Shown one piece after another: positions 25,127 through 33,968 of a DNA stretch of 64,000 nucleotides (the first letter of the stretch is position 1; each line of letters starts with the position of its first letter). Location: contig NZ_AYYO01000056.1 in the NCBI RefSeq assembly GCF_001436225.1, forward strand, positions 62,001 to 126,000, in the 5' to 3' direction. Both the position numbers and the translations under genes were made by a program. Below the pieces are notes generated by a model that made no database searches, was not told where the DNA came from, and saw only the letters and a list, made by a program, of their open reading frames with translations. The DNA comes from Lacticaseibacillus sharpeae JCM 1186 = DSM 20505 (GTDB lineage: Bacteria > Bacillota > Bacilli > Lactobacillales > Lactobacillaceae).

Positions 25127-25756
25127 ATGTCTGGTTCTGCAATTCCGAAGGCGACCGCCAAGCGGTTACCACTGTACTATCGCTACTTGTCGTTCTTGGC
25201 GGAATCCGGCACCGAGCGAATATCTTCAACTGAACTTGCAGATGCGGTCAAGGTGGATTCAGCAACGATTCGCCGCGACTTCTCGTATTTCGGCGCACTA
25301 GGCAAGCGTGGTTATGGTTATGACGTTAAGGCCTTGGTCGAATTCTTCAAGAAGACGCTGAGTCAAGATCACCTCACGAATGTTGGGTTGGTCGGTTTGG
25401 GGTCAATGGGTCAAGCACTCTTGCAGTACAATTTTCGCGCGTCGAGCAACATTCGCATTAGTGCCGCATTCGATGAGGACGAAAAGCTCATCGGCACGAT
25501 TCAGTCGGGGGTCCCGGTGTATGATGTTGCGGAACTGGAGAAGCAATTAAGCGACCAGCAGATTCGCATCGTTATCTTGACGGTTGATGAAGCGAAGGCG
25601 CAGGCCGTTGCCACTAAGCTTGTGGCTGCGGGCGTCCGCGGCATTATGAACTTCACGCCGGTGCGGCTCACGGTGCCGAAGACGGTGCACGTGCAAAACA
25701 TTGATTTAGCCACTGAACTCCAAACCATCATTTACTTCTTGGATACTAAAGAATAG
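25127..25756 (+). CDS. rex: Redox-sensing transcriptional repressor Rex
   Basis: A 209-residue NADH/NAD+-sensing repressor of fermentation genes. The N-terminal winged helix (about 1-80) contains [24 protein letters not shown] and [22 protein letters not shown]. The Rossmann domain has [15 protein letters not shown] (G-x-G-x-x-G). The C-terminal swapped helix contains LQTIIYFL. High NADH releases Rex from DNA. ATG 25127 follows CGGAGGG. It precedes groESL, a common arrangement in lactobacilli. Confidence 0.95.
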   Translation: MSGSAIPKATAKRLPLYYRYLSFLAESGTERISSTELADAVKVDSATIRRDFSYFGALGKRGYGYDVKALVEFFKKTLSQDHLTNVGLVGLGSMGQALLQYNFRASSNIRISAAFDEDEKLIGTIQSGVPVYDVAELEKQLSDQQIRIVILTVDEAKAQAVATKLVAAGVRGIMNFTPVRLTVPKTVHVQNIDLATELQTIIYFLDTKE

Positions 25757-25762
25757 GCATTT

Positions 25763-25796
25763 ATCCTCTGCGCGGTGTGCGTGGGGGATTTTTTTT
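25763..25796 (+). terminator. Terminator after rex
   Basis: ATCC-TGCGC pairs with GCG-GGGGAT around a GGTGT loop, followed by eight T. Confidence 0.8.
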
Positions 25797-25866
25797 GGCG
25801 TTAACCGGTAGCGTGTTTGCAAAAAACGCAGCTAAAACGCCCGAATTTTGTTAAGAAACCCGCAAC

Positions 25867-25893
25867 TTAGCACTCGTGGCAAAAAAGTGCTAA
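25867..25893 (+). promoter_or_regulatory. CIRCE element 1 (distal)
   Basis: TTAGCACTC-N9-AAGTGCTAA differs from the HrcA consensus TTAGCACTC-N9-GAGTGCTAA at one position, in the right arm. It lies 132 bp upstream of the second element, ahead of the groES promoter. Confidence 0.85.
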
Positions 25894-25960
25894 AATCAGC
25901 AAACACGCGTCATGACGGCATTCAGCCCGCTTTTTTGGCCCAAGTGGCAATTATTAGGGG

Positions 25961-26025
25961 TTGCAATCGAAGCCGTGCATGTTATAGTAATACTTGTGTT
26001 AGCACTTGAAACGAATGAGTGCTAA
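25961..26025 (+). promoter_or_regulatory. groESL promoter with CIRCE element 2
   Basis: TTGCAA (25961-25966), 16-bp spacer, TATAGT (25983-25988). The second CIRCE, TTAGCACTT-N9-GAGTGCTAA (25999-26025), overlaps the expected transcription start and has one mismatch, in the left arm. HrcA bound here would repress; heat relieves it. Confidence 0.9.
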
Positions 26026-26051
26026 AAAATATTCTTCATGGAGGGATTGTC

Positions 26052-26336
26052 TTGCTAAAACCATTAGGAGATCGTGTCATTGTTGAGGTGGCCGAAGAAG
26101 AGGAACAGACTGTGGGTGGCATCGTTCTTGCCAGCAACGCTAAGGAGAAGCCACAGACCGGTAAGGTAATTGCCGTGGGCGCTGGTGCATTATCACCAGA
26201 TGGTAAGCGCCTGCCAATGTCCGTAGCCGAGGGCGATGTTGTGATGTACGACAAGTACGCTGGCTCTGAAGTGAAGTACGAAGGCCAGAAGTACCTTGTG
26301 ATGCACGACAAGGACATCATGGCAATCGTTAAGTAA
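26052..26336 (+). CDS. groES: Co-chaperonin GroES
   Basis: A 94-residue 10-kDa chaperonin that caps GroEL. It has [42 protein letters not shown]; the TVGGIVLAS portion is the mobile loop that binds GroEL. The start is TTG 26052, 7 bases after GGAGG, restoring the family N-terminus; an upstream in-frame TTG at 26019 lies within CIRCE. First gene of groESL. Confidence 0.96.
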   Translation: MLKPLGDRVIVEVAEEEEQTVGGIVLASNAKEKPQTGKVIAVGAGALSPDGKRLPMSVAEGDVVMYDKYAGSEVKYEGQKYLVMHDKDIMAIVK

Positions 26337-26409
26337 GATAAGTAGTACGCGACGCTGGATTAAATCATTGGCGCTGAAACTATAACTGAACATTTTGAGG
26401 TGAATTTGA

Positions 26410-28044
<1,635 letters not shown>

Positions 28045-28080
28045 TTCTGCCTTCCATGAATTAATTAAAATCGTACCAAC

Positions 28081-28112
28081 AAAACAACCCGCCAATTTTG
28101 GTGGGTTGTTTT
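28081..28112 (+). terminator. Terminator after groEL
   Basis: CAACCCGCCAA (28085-28095) pairs with TTGGTGGGTTG (28098-28108), flanked by AAAA and TTTT. Confidence 0.9.
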
Positions 28113-28195
28113 ATTGTTGCCAAATAGAGTAAACTAGATACTTATTAACTTTCAAATATCAAGCCGTATAAAAGCGGCAAGAAGGAGTGACGCAG

Positions 28196-28765
28196 TTGAA
28201 GATTTCTGTATTTTGCGGCGCCCGCTTTGGCAAGAAGAAGAGCTACGAACAGGTTGCAACCGCCCTGGGTTGGTACATGGGCCGCAGCAACATCGAGCTC
28301 ATCTATGGTGGTTCCCAGTCCGGAATCATGGGCACAATTAGTGGGGCCGTTCTCGCCGCAGGGGGCGCGGTCACCGGGATTTCCCCCGAAGGCTTGTTTG
28401 CCAGTGAGGTGCCCCGGTACGACGCCACGCGCAACATTGTGACCAAGGATATCGACGAACGCAAGCGGTTGTTGCTGTCAGAACCAGACGCCTTCCTCGT
28501 ATTTCCCGGCGGCCTCGGAACGCTCGAGGAAATCTCGCAGGCACTGTCCTGGATGGCAATCGATTTGTTGCCCGCTAAGCCAATCGGTATTTTCAACATG
28601 AACCATTTCTATGACGGCATGGTGGACTTACTGGACAAGTTCGTGGATCAGGAATTCGCGAACGCCTCCGTGCTGGACAACGTGTTCGTGTCCGATAACT
28701 TCGAGGAGCTGATTACCCAGCTTCAGGACAATGTGGGTGTGAACAGTCTGGAAGAAGCAAATTAA
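28196..28765 (+). CDS. LOG family (TIGR00730) Rossmann-fold protein
   Basis: A 189-residue protein of the LOG family, whose characterised members are phosphoribohydrolases acting on cytokinin or nucleoside monophosphates. It starts MKISVFCGARFG and has both family motifs, YGGSQSGIMGTISGAVLAAGGAVTG and FPGGLGTLEEISQALSW (PGGxGTxxE). In bacteria the real substrate is usually AMP-like; cytokinin activation is unlikely here. The start is TTG 28196, 8 bases after AAGGAG; the GTG at 28187 overlaps that site. Single gene. Confidence 0.9.
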   Translation: MKISVFCGARFGKKKSYEQVATALGWYMGRSNIELIYGGSQSGIMGTISGAVLAAGGAVTGISPEGLFASEVPRYDATRNIVTKDIDERKRLLLSEPDAFLVFPGGLGTLEEISQALSWMAIDLLPAKPIGIFNMNHFYDGMVDLLDKFVDQEFANASVLDNVFVSDNFEELITQLQDNVGVNSLEEAN

Positions 28766-28770
28766 TCATT

Positions 28771-28803
28771 GGGTGAACGGAATTCCTCTTCGTTCGCCTT
28801 TTT
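28771..28803 (+). terminator. Terminator after the LOG gene
   Basis: GGTGAACG (28772-28779) with CGTTCGCC (28791-28798), one T-G pair, then TTTTT. Confidence 0.85.
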
Positions 28804-28830
28804 GTATGGGCTTTTTGGTGCTGCATCGGT

Positions 28831-28925
28831 TATGATGACATTACCGGAGTGTTACGGGGTGCGTACAACCCATTTTATGAAAAAAGGCTGAGGGCGCGAC
28901 GGGTGTTTTCACCGCCGCCAACACT
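28831..28925 (+). promoter_or_regulatory. Structured leader before the KimA-like gene
   Basis: After a TATGAT (28831-28836; no good -35) the RNA can close a junction: AGTGTT (28848-28853) with AACACT (28920-28925). Inside are a GGGT/ACCC hairpin (28857-28871) and a GGCG-GGTG-TTTT-CACC-CGCC hairpin (28893-28919). It does not show the conserved boxes of the ydaO/kimA c-di-AMP riboswitch. The rest of the 320-base gap holds nothing else I can name, apart from the blocked start at 29001. Confidence 0.4.
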
Positions 28926-29000
28926 TGATATAGCATTTTCCGGAATAGAGTGTTAACATATCGTTTGTTTACCATATCTTAAAAATCAGGAGTTAGTGAA

Positions 29001-29054
29001 ATGCAACAACTTAAACGCTTCCTCATCGGGCGGCCACTCAAGTCGTCCGAATAG
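29001..29054 (+). pseudogene. Natural start of the KimA-like gene, cut by an in-frame TAG
   Basis: ATG 29001 has a good ribosome site (AGGAG 28988-28992, 8 bases away). It opens MQQLKRFLIGRPLKSSE, which matches the N-terminus of KimA/YdaO proteins. Codon 18 is TAG (29052-29054). The same frame then continues GGQKLGKLKALAMLSSDALSSV without further stops. The break is thus a single nonsense codon, not a frameshift. Either the gene is damaged, or translation restarts at an internal site, or the base is an assembly error. Confidence 0.8.
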
Positions 29055-29090
29055 GGTGGGCAAAAGTTAGGCAAGTTAAAAGCACTTGCG

Positions 29091-30836
29091 ATGCTCAGTT
29101 CTGACGCGCTGTCTTCAGTTGCGTACGGGACCGAACAGATTGTACTCGTTCTGACCACGCTCTCAGCCGCGGCCATTTGGTACTCAATCCCAATCGCTGC
29201 GTTCGTGCTCGTCTTGCTGCTTAGCCTGACCTTGTCTTACCGGCAAATCATTCACGCCTACCCTGGTGGTGGCGGTGCATACGTTGTTTCAAGCGAGAAC
29301 CTGGGCCAAAACGCTGGGCTCCTTGCTGGGGGCTCCTTGCTGATTGACTACATGCTCACCGTGGCGGTTTCCGTCTCGGCGGGTTCGGAGGCCATCACCT
29401 CGGCGATTCCGTTCCTTTACGGGCATGAGGTCGTCATCTCCATCGTCATCGTCTTGCTACTGATGGCGATGAACTTGCGGGGGATGAGTGAGTCAGCTAA
29501 CTTCTTGATGATTCCCGTTTACCTCTTCGTTGTGTCCATCACGGCGATGATTATCTGGGGACTCTTCCGGATTGTGACCGGGGACATCCCGATGCAAGCC
29601 CGTGGGGTGGTCGGCAGTGTCGTTCCCGGCATCAGTGCGGCCCTGATTTTCAAAGCCTTCAGTAGTGGGTCATCATCCCTGACTGGGGTTGAAGCCATCA
29701 GTAACGCGGTCCCGTTCTTCAAGAAGCCGCGGGCGCACAATGCGGCGTCCACGCTGGCAATCATGGCATCCATCCTCGGGTTCTTCTTTGCCGGTATCAC
29801 CTTCCTGAACTACTGGTACGGGATTGTACCCGTAGCGAAGGTAACCGTGCTGTCCCAGGTGGCGGCCTTCACCTTTGGCCACGGGGTCATGTACTACATC
29901 ATCCAGTTCGCGACGGCCTTGATTCTGGCGGTCGCCGCGAACACCGGGTTCTCTGCCTTTCCGGTCCTCGCCTACAACTTGGCGAAGGACAAGTTCATGC
30001 CCCACATGTACCAAGACCGTGGGGACCGACTTGGATACTCGAACGGGATTATGACCCTGGCAATCGGCTCAATTATTCTGATTGCGATTTTCCACGGGAG
30101 CACTGAACGTCTGATTCCGTTGTATGCCATCGGGGTGTTCATTCCGTTCACATTGAGTCAGACCGGGATGATTATTCACTGGCTGCGCAACCGGCCTAAG
30201 GGGTGGATGGGCAAAACCATCGCCAACTTCTCCGGGGCGCTGATTTCCTTCGCCATCCTGGTCATCCTGTTCGTTTACCGTCTCGGGGACATCTGGCCGT
30301 TCTTCATCATCATGCCGGTATTGCTGTGGATCTTCTACCGCATCCACGGGCACTACCAGAACGTGGCGGAGCAGCTGCGCCTGCCTGATTCAGTTGAAGA
30401 AGTGGCGCTGCACGATTACGACGGCAGTACCGTTATCGTCCTGGTCGGCAACGTCACCCGGGTTACGCGCGGGGCGCTGAACTACGCGCAGACCATCGGC
30501 GATTACGTGATTGCGATGCACGTGTCGATGGATGAAAATCCGAATAAGGAACAAGAAACGCAAAATGAATTCAAGCGGGACTTCCCGAATGTGCGGTTTG
30601 TTGACGTCCATTCGTCCTACCGTTCCGTTGAGGGGCCAACGATTCGCTTCGTGGACATGATTGCCCGGAATGCGGCTAAACGCAACTTCACCACCACCGT
30701 GCTCATTCCGCAGTTTGTGCCTAAGGAGCGCTGGCAGGACATCCTGCACAACCAGACCACGTTCCGGTTGCGGCGGGCGTTCTCCAGCCGTGAGAACATC
30801 ATTCTGGCGACGTATTCTTACCATTTGAAGAAGTAA
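29091..30836 (+). CDS. KimA-like APC-superfamily potassium transporter, N-terminally truncated
   Basis: 581 residues from the first in-frame ATG after the TAG; with the lost 30 codons it would be about 611, the usual KimA length. Conserved text includes LSSDALSSVAYGTEQIVLVL and YPGGGGAYVVSSENLG. There are about 12 membrane helices to residue 430, then a cytosolic domain of about 150 residues. KimA imports K+ with protons and in relatives is controlled by c-di-AMP. ATG 29091 itself has no clear ribosome site, and the first-helix entry region is incomplete, so whether a working protein is made is uncertain. The remaining codons show no decay. Confidence 0.75.
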   Translation: MLSSDALSSVAYGTEQIVLVLTTLSAAAIWYSIPIAAFVLVLLLSLTLSYRQIIHAYPGGGGAYVVSSENLGQNAGLLAGGSLLIDYMLTVAVSVSAGSEAITSAIPFLYGHEVVISIVIVLLLMAMNLRGMSESANFLMIPVYLFVVSITAMIIWGLFRIVTGDIPMQARGVVGSVVPGISAALIFKAFSSGSSSLTGVEAISNAVPFFKKPRAHNAASTLAIMASILGFFFAGITFLNYWYGIVPVAKVTVLSQVAAFTFGHGVMYYIIQFATALILAVAANTGFSAFPVLAYNLAKDKFMPHMYQDRGDRLGYSNGIMTLAIGSIILIAIFHGSTERLIPLYAIGVFIPFTLSQTGMIIHWLRNRPKGWMGKTIANFSGALISFAILVILFVYRLGDIWPFFIIMPVLLWIFYRIHGHYQNVAEQLRLPDSVEEVALHDYDGSTVIVLVGNVTRVTRGALNYAQTIGDYVIAMHVSMDENPNKEQETQNEFKRDFPNVRFVDVHSSYRSVEGPTIRFVDMIARNAAKRNFTTTVLIPQFVPKERWQDILHNQTTFRLRRAFSSRENIILATYSYHLKK

Positions 30837-30840
30837 CCAA

Positions 30841-30870
30841 AAAAAGAGGGCGGATTTTCCGCTCTCTTTT
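30841..30870. terminator. Bidirectional terminator
   Basis: AAAAAGAG-GGCGG pairs with CCGCT-CTCTTTTT around a short loop; A and T runs on both sides serve the convergent genes. Confidence 0.85.
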
Positions 30871-30893
30871 TGCATGTTACCGTAAACTTTAGG

Positions 30894-31724
30894 TTAAACC
30901 GTGGTGCTCAGCAGCAGGACGTCAACGTGGATGGTTGCGGGCGGATTAGCCAGCAGGGCGGCGCGTTTTGCGGCTGGTGCCTGCCAGCTCAGCGGTGTCA
31001 TCTCGACGAGGTCGGCAAACAGGGCGCCGGGAACGGGGAAGTCATAGCTGATGGATTCTTGCGTTGCGTCCGGATACCGCTCCATGAAGTGGTTCAGAAC
31101 CTTGCTGTTATCATACGTGGCTTTGGGCGTGTCGGCGTACAGTGCCTGGCGCAGTTCGCGCAGGTAGCCGGCCGCCGGGATGATTTTGTAAATCTTACCG
31201 CCGGGCTGTAGGACGCGGGCGAATTCGTTGTAGGCGCCGGGGGAGAAAATGTCGGTGATGGCCGAAAAAGAATTGTCCGTAAATGGCAGGTGCGTAAGGT
31301 CGGCCACGCAGAAGATGGCGCTGGTATCCAGGGCCCCGGCGAGCTTGATGGCGGGGGCAGAGATGTCGAAGCCAACGGCCGTTCCGCTTTCCGGGGTCAG
31401 CTTGGCGGTGGGGGTACCCTCGCCGCAGCCGATGTCGAGCACGCGGTCGGTGGCTGTCAGCTTATCCGCGATGGCGTTCAGGAATTGATCGAAGAAACCG
31501 GCCTGCAAGACGCGGCGCCGCGCCGCAAGCATGGTCTCGGTATATTCGGTGGCCACAGGGGCATTCAGAAAATTCACCGTTCCCTTCTTGGCGAGGTCGA
31601 AGCGGTGGTTCTGGCTGCAGATTAGGCTGGTGTCGGTGATGCTCAGTGGTTCACTGCATACGGGGCAGGCGAACAGGGGGCTGGCCGCGGCGATTTGGCT
31701 GGCTTTTTGCTGGATTTTACGCAT
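30894..31724 (-). CDS. 23S rRNA (guanine-N1)-methyltransferase RlmA-like
   Basis: A 276-residue SAM-dependent methyltransferase of the RlmA family (G745 or G748 of 23S rRNA). The N-terminal zinc finger FACPVCSEPL...SLICSQNHRFDLAKKGTVNFL is characteristic. The SAM motif I is VLDIGCGEGTPT and the acceptor domain includes DIFSPGAYNEFARVLQPGGKIY. In Gram-positives the G748 enzyme (TlrB/RlmAII) can affect macrolide response. ATG 31724 has GGAGG 5 bases upstream; the in-frame extension to 31847 is unsupported. Confidence 0.9.
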   Translation of the reverse strand: MRKIQQKASQIAAASPLFACPVCSEPLSITDTSLICSQNHRFDLAKKGTVNFLNAPVATEYTETMLAARRRVLQAGFFDQFLNAIADKLTATDRVLDIGCGEGTPTAKLTPESGTAVGFDISAPAIKLAGALDTSAIFCVADLTHLPFTDNSFSAITDIFSPGAYNEFARVLQPGGKIYKIIPAAGYLRELRQALYADTPKATYDNSKVLNHFMERYPDATQESISYDFPVPGALFADLVEMTPLSWQAPAAKRAALLANPPATIHVDVLLLSTTV

Positions 31725-31864
31725 AATTTCCTCCATCGGTTGGTTATCTCTGGTTTCAGTATACGCTAAGCGCCGGGCGAGGTGAACTAGCCCACTTGTG
31801 TTTACGGCTGGTAAACCACTATAATAACGGTGGATTAGGTTATGCAAATGGGGAGCTTGGGGAT

Positions 31865-32353
31865 ATGTTACAGAAAATTAGCGTGCACGCGCCGCGCATT
31901 CACATCGGCGTTCTGGAAGGGACCTTCATCGTTGCCATCATCAACCTGGCGGCGCTCTTTGTGCCCGATTACCTGAATTTTGGCTACAGCACCACCAGTC
32001 CCTCGGTGTGGCAAATCTTAGTGGCGGCCGACAATGCATTCACTAACCGTTTTGTTTTGAGCGTGTGGCCGCTCGCCCTGCTGGAAGGGCTGCTCATCTG
32101 GATGCCGCTGATTGTGCTGCTCTGCGTGCTGGTCAGCACTCGCTTCACCCGCATCTTTGCCGCGTGCGCAGCGGGACTAAACTTCACGCTGCAACTAATT
32201 TTGGCCGTCTGCACTAACCGCATGGTCAATTTTGCCTTCAACAGCATGCACGTGAGCATGCAGCACGTCGGTGCCGCCACCTGGTTGTGCGTCTTCGCTA
32301 GTCTACTCATGTTCATGCTAACCTTGATTGCAGCGTTGTTCCCTGATGATTAA
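31865..32353 (+). CDS. Small four-helix membrane protein of unknown function
   Basis: A 162-residue protein with four probable transmembrane helices (about 17-35, 60-90, 98-120, 135-158). I do not recognise a family. The loop between helices 1 and 2 is polar with an aromatic stretch (DYLNFGYSTTSPSVW). ATG 31865 follows GGAG at a 9-base spacing. It starts divergently from rlmA and ends against the ABC importer operon. Confidence 0.65.
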   Translation: MLQKISVHAPRIHIGVLEGTFIVAIINLAALFVPDYLNFGYSTTSPSVWQILVAADNAFTNRFVLSVWPLALLEGLLIWMPLIVLLCVLVSTRFTRIFAACAAGLNFTLQLILAVCTNRMVNFAFNSMHVSMQHVGAATWLCVFASLLMFMLTLIAALFPDD

Positions 32354-32365
32354 TCTGTTAATGCA

Positions 32366-32403
32366 AAAAAGAACGCCGCCGTGCCCGTGAGCACGGCGGC
32401 GTT
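32366..32403 (-). terminator. Terminator of the ABC importer operon
   Basis: AACGCCGCCGTGC (32372-32384) with GCACGGCGGCGTT (32391-32403); on the minus strand it ends in TTTTTT. It also ends the plus-strand membrane gene less strongly. Confidence 0.9.
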
Positions 32404-32415
32404 CTATTAGTATGG

Positions 32416-33135
32416 TCAGCCTTCGGTGATGATTTCGTTCAAAATGGTGTTGGCTAGGGGCGCGATAGCCTGATCGGTGCGGGGGTAGGGCAGATCATTG
32501 CTGCCGGCCCACGCAATCTGGTGGTCGCGGACCACGAAGATGCGGTTAGCGAGGCGCACGGCTTCGTTCACGTCGTGGGTAACCAGAATCGTGGTCATCT
32601 TGCGTTCTTGCCAGAGATCCATGATGAGATCCTGCATCTTGCGCCGGGTGAGCGCGTCGAGTGCACCGAGGGGTTCGTCGAGTAATAGCAGCTGCGGATT
32701 AGCCATGAGGGCACGGGCGAGTGCGACCCGTTGCCGCTGGCCCCCGGATAATGAGTTGGGGTATGCATCCGCAAAATCGGTCAGTTCCACGCGGGCTAGC
32801 AGTTTGGCCACGTGCTCTTTTTGCTCTTTTGAATGGGTAGCCCCGAACGTCAGGTTCTCACTGACGGTCAGCCATGGCAGCAGGCGGTCGTCCTGGAACA
32901 TAACCCGGCTGTGCGCGTTCAACCTGTTAATTTCGGTGCCATCCTGCTTGATGGAACCGGACGTGGCGTGTTCGAGCCCGGCGATGAGGCGCAGCAGGGT
33001 ACTTTTACCGCCCCCGGACTGACCGACGAGCGCGACGAATTCGCCGGGCTGGATGTCGAAGTTGATGTTACGGAGTACGTGCGCGTCGCCGTAGTACTTT
33101 TGGATGTCGTTTACTTCAAGAAGTGCTTCGGTCAT
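32416..33135 (-). CDS. ABC importer ATPase (SsuB/TauB-like)
   Basis: A 239-residue ATPase of the nitrate/sulfonate/taurine importer class. Walker A is GQSGGGKST, signature LSGGQRQRVALARAL, Walker B LLLLDEPLGALDA, switch His in VTHDVNEAV. The MFQDDRLLPWLTV Q-loop is typical of SsuB/TauB. ATG 33135 has GGAGG 7 bases upstream and starts 2 bases after the permease stop. Third gene of the operon, and its most downstream one. Confidence 0.88.
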   Translation of the reverse strand: MTEALLEVNDIQKYYGDAHVLRNINFDIQPGEFVALVGQSGGGKSTLLRLIAGLEHATSGSIKQDGTEINRLNAHSRVMFQDDRLLPWLTVSENLTFGATHSKEQKEHVAKLLARVELTDFADAYPNSLSGGQRQRVALARALMANPQLLLLDEPLGALDALTRRKMQDLIMDLWQERKMTTILVTHDVNEAVRLANRIFVVRDHQIAWAGSNDLPYPRTDQAIAPLANTILNEIITEG

Positions 33136-33137
33136 GG

Positions 33138-33950
33138 TTAGTCCTCCATTCCGTTGTGCTGCCACTGCAGTAGTGAGTTTTCTAGAGATTTAGCCATTAA
33201 GTCAGAAATCTTCCCGAGAATGGCGTAAATTACGATACACATCAGGATGGTTGGCATGTCCATGAAGTTCTGGGCGTTCGTGGACATGTAGCCAACCCCA
33301 GAACTTGCGGCGATGGTTTCAGAAACAATCAGGGTGGTCCACATGACCCCCAGTGCGTACCGGACCCCGACGAGGATGGTTGGCAGCGCGCCTGGCAGCA
33401 GAATCTTGCGGAACAGTTCCCACTTGGACAGCTGGTAGGAGCGGCCCATCTCGATCAGCTTCGGGTCAACGGAACGCAGACCGTGATACGTGTTGATGTA
33501 GATGGGGAAGAGCACCCCGATGGCAACCAGGGAAATCTTGGAAGCTTCACCAACCCCGAACCAGATGATGACCAGCGGAATCAGCGCCAGGTGCGGGATG
33601 TTCCGCAGCATCTGCACGGACGAGTCCAGCAACAGGTTCAAGGTTTTGGACAGGCCAGTGCACAGGGCGAGGATGAAACCAATCAGACCACCAATGATAA
33701 AGCCGGAGACCGCACGGTAAAGGGAAATCGCCATGTTGCGTTCGAGCACGCCGGTCTTGGCGCTTTGGATGGTGGTTTTGACCACTGCCCAGGGACCGGG
33801 CAGCACACTGGCATCAATCAGGCCGATACTGGATGCGATTTGCCAGAAAATGATGATGAGAATTGGAATGGTCCATGGCAGGATGGACTTAACCACTGCG
33901 CCCCCGGCACGGGAAACACGGGTGGGTTTGGTAGTTTCAGCTAACTGCAT
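33138..33950 (-). CDS. ABC importer permease (SsuC/TauC-like)
   Basis: A 270-residue integral membrane protein with about six helices. The permease EAA-like loop is GLRSVDPKLIEMGRSYQLSKWELFRKILLPGALPTILVGVRYALG. It pairs with the SsuB-like ATPase. No periplasmic-type binding protein is encoded in the operon, unlike a standard SsuABC system. ATG 33950 has AGGAG at good spacing. Confidence 0.88.
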   Translation of the reverse strand: MQLAETTKPTRVSRAGGAVVKSILPWTIPILIIIFWQIASSIGLIDASVLPGPWAVVKTTIQSAKTGVLERNMAISLYRAVSGFIIGGLIGFILALCTGLSKTLNLLLDSSVQMLRNIPHLALIPLVIIWFGVGEASKISLVAIGVLFPIYINTYHGLRSVDPKLIEMGRSYQLSKWELFRKILLPGALPTILVGVRYALGVMWTTLIVSETIAASSGVGYMSTNAQNFMDMPTILMCIVIYAILGKISDLMAKSLENSLLQWQHNGMED

Positions 33951-33968
33951 AATGAGCTCCTTTGCTGG

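Noticed and set aside
28805-29000. ydaO/kimA c-di-AMP riboswitch
   Set aside because: The position is right for it but the conserved GGGGACCCA and GGGUGAAU-like boxes are missing, so I call it only a structured leader.
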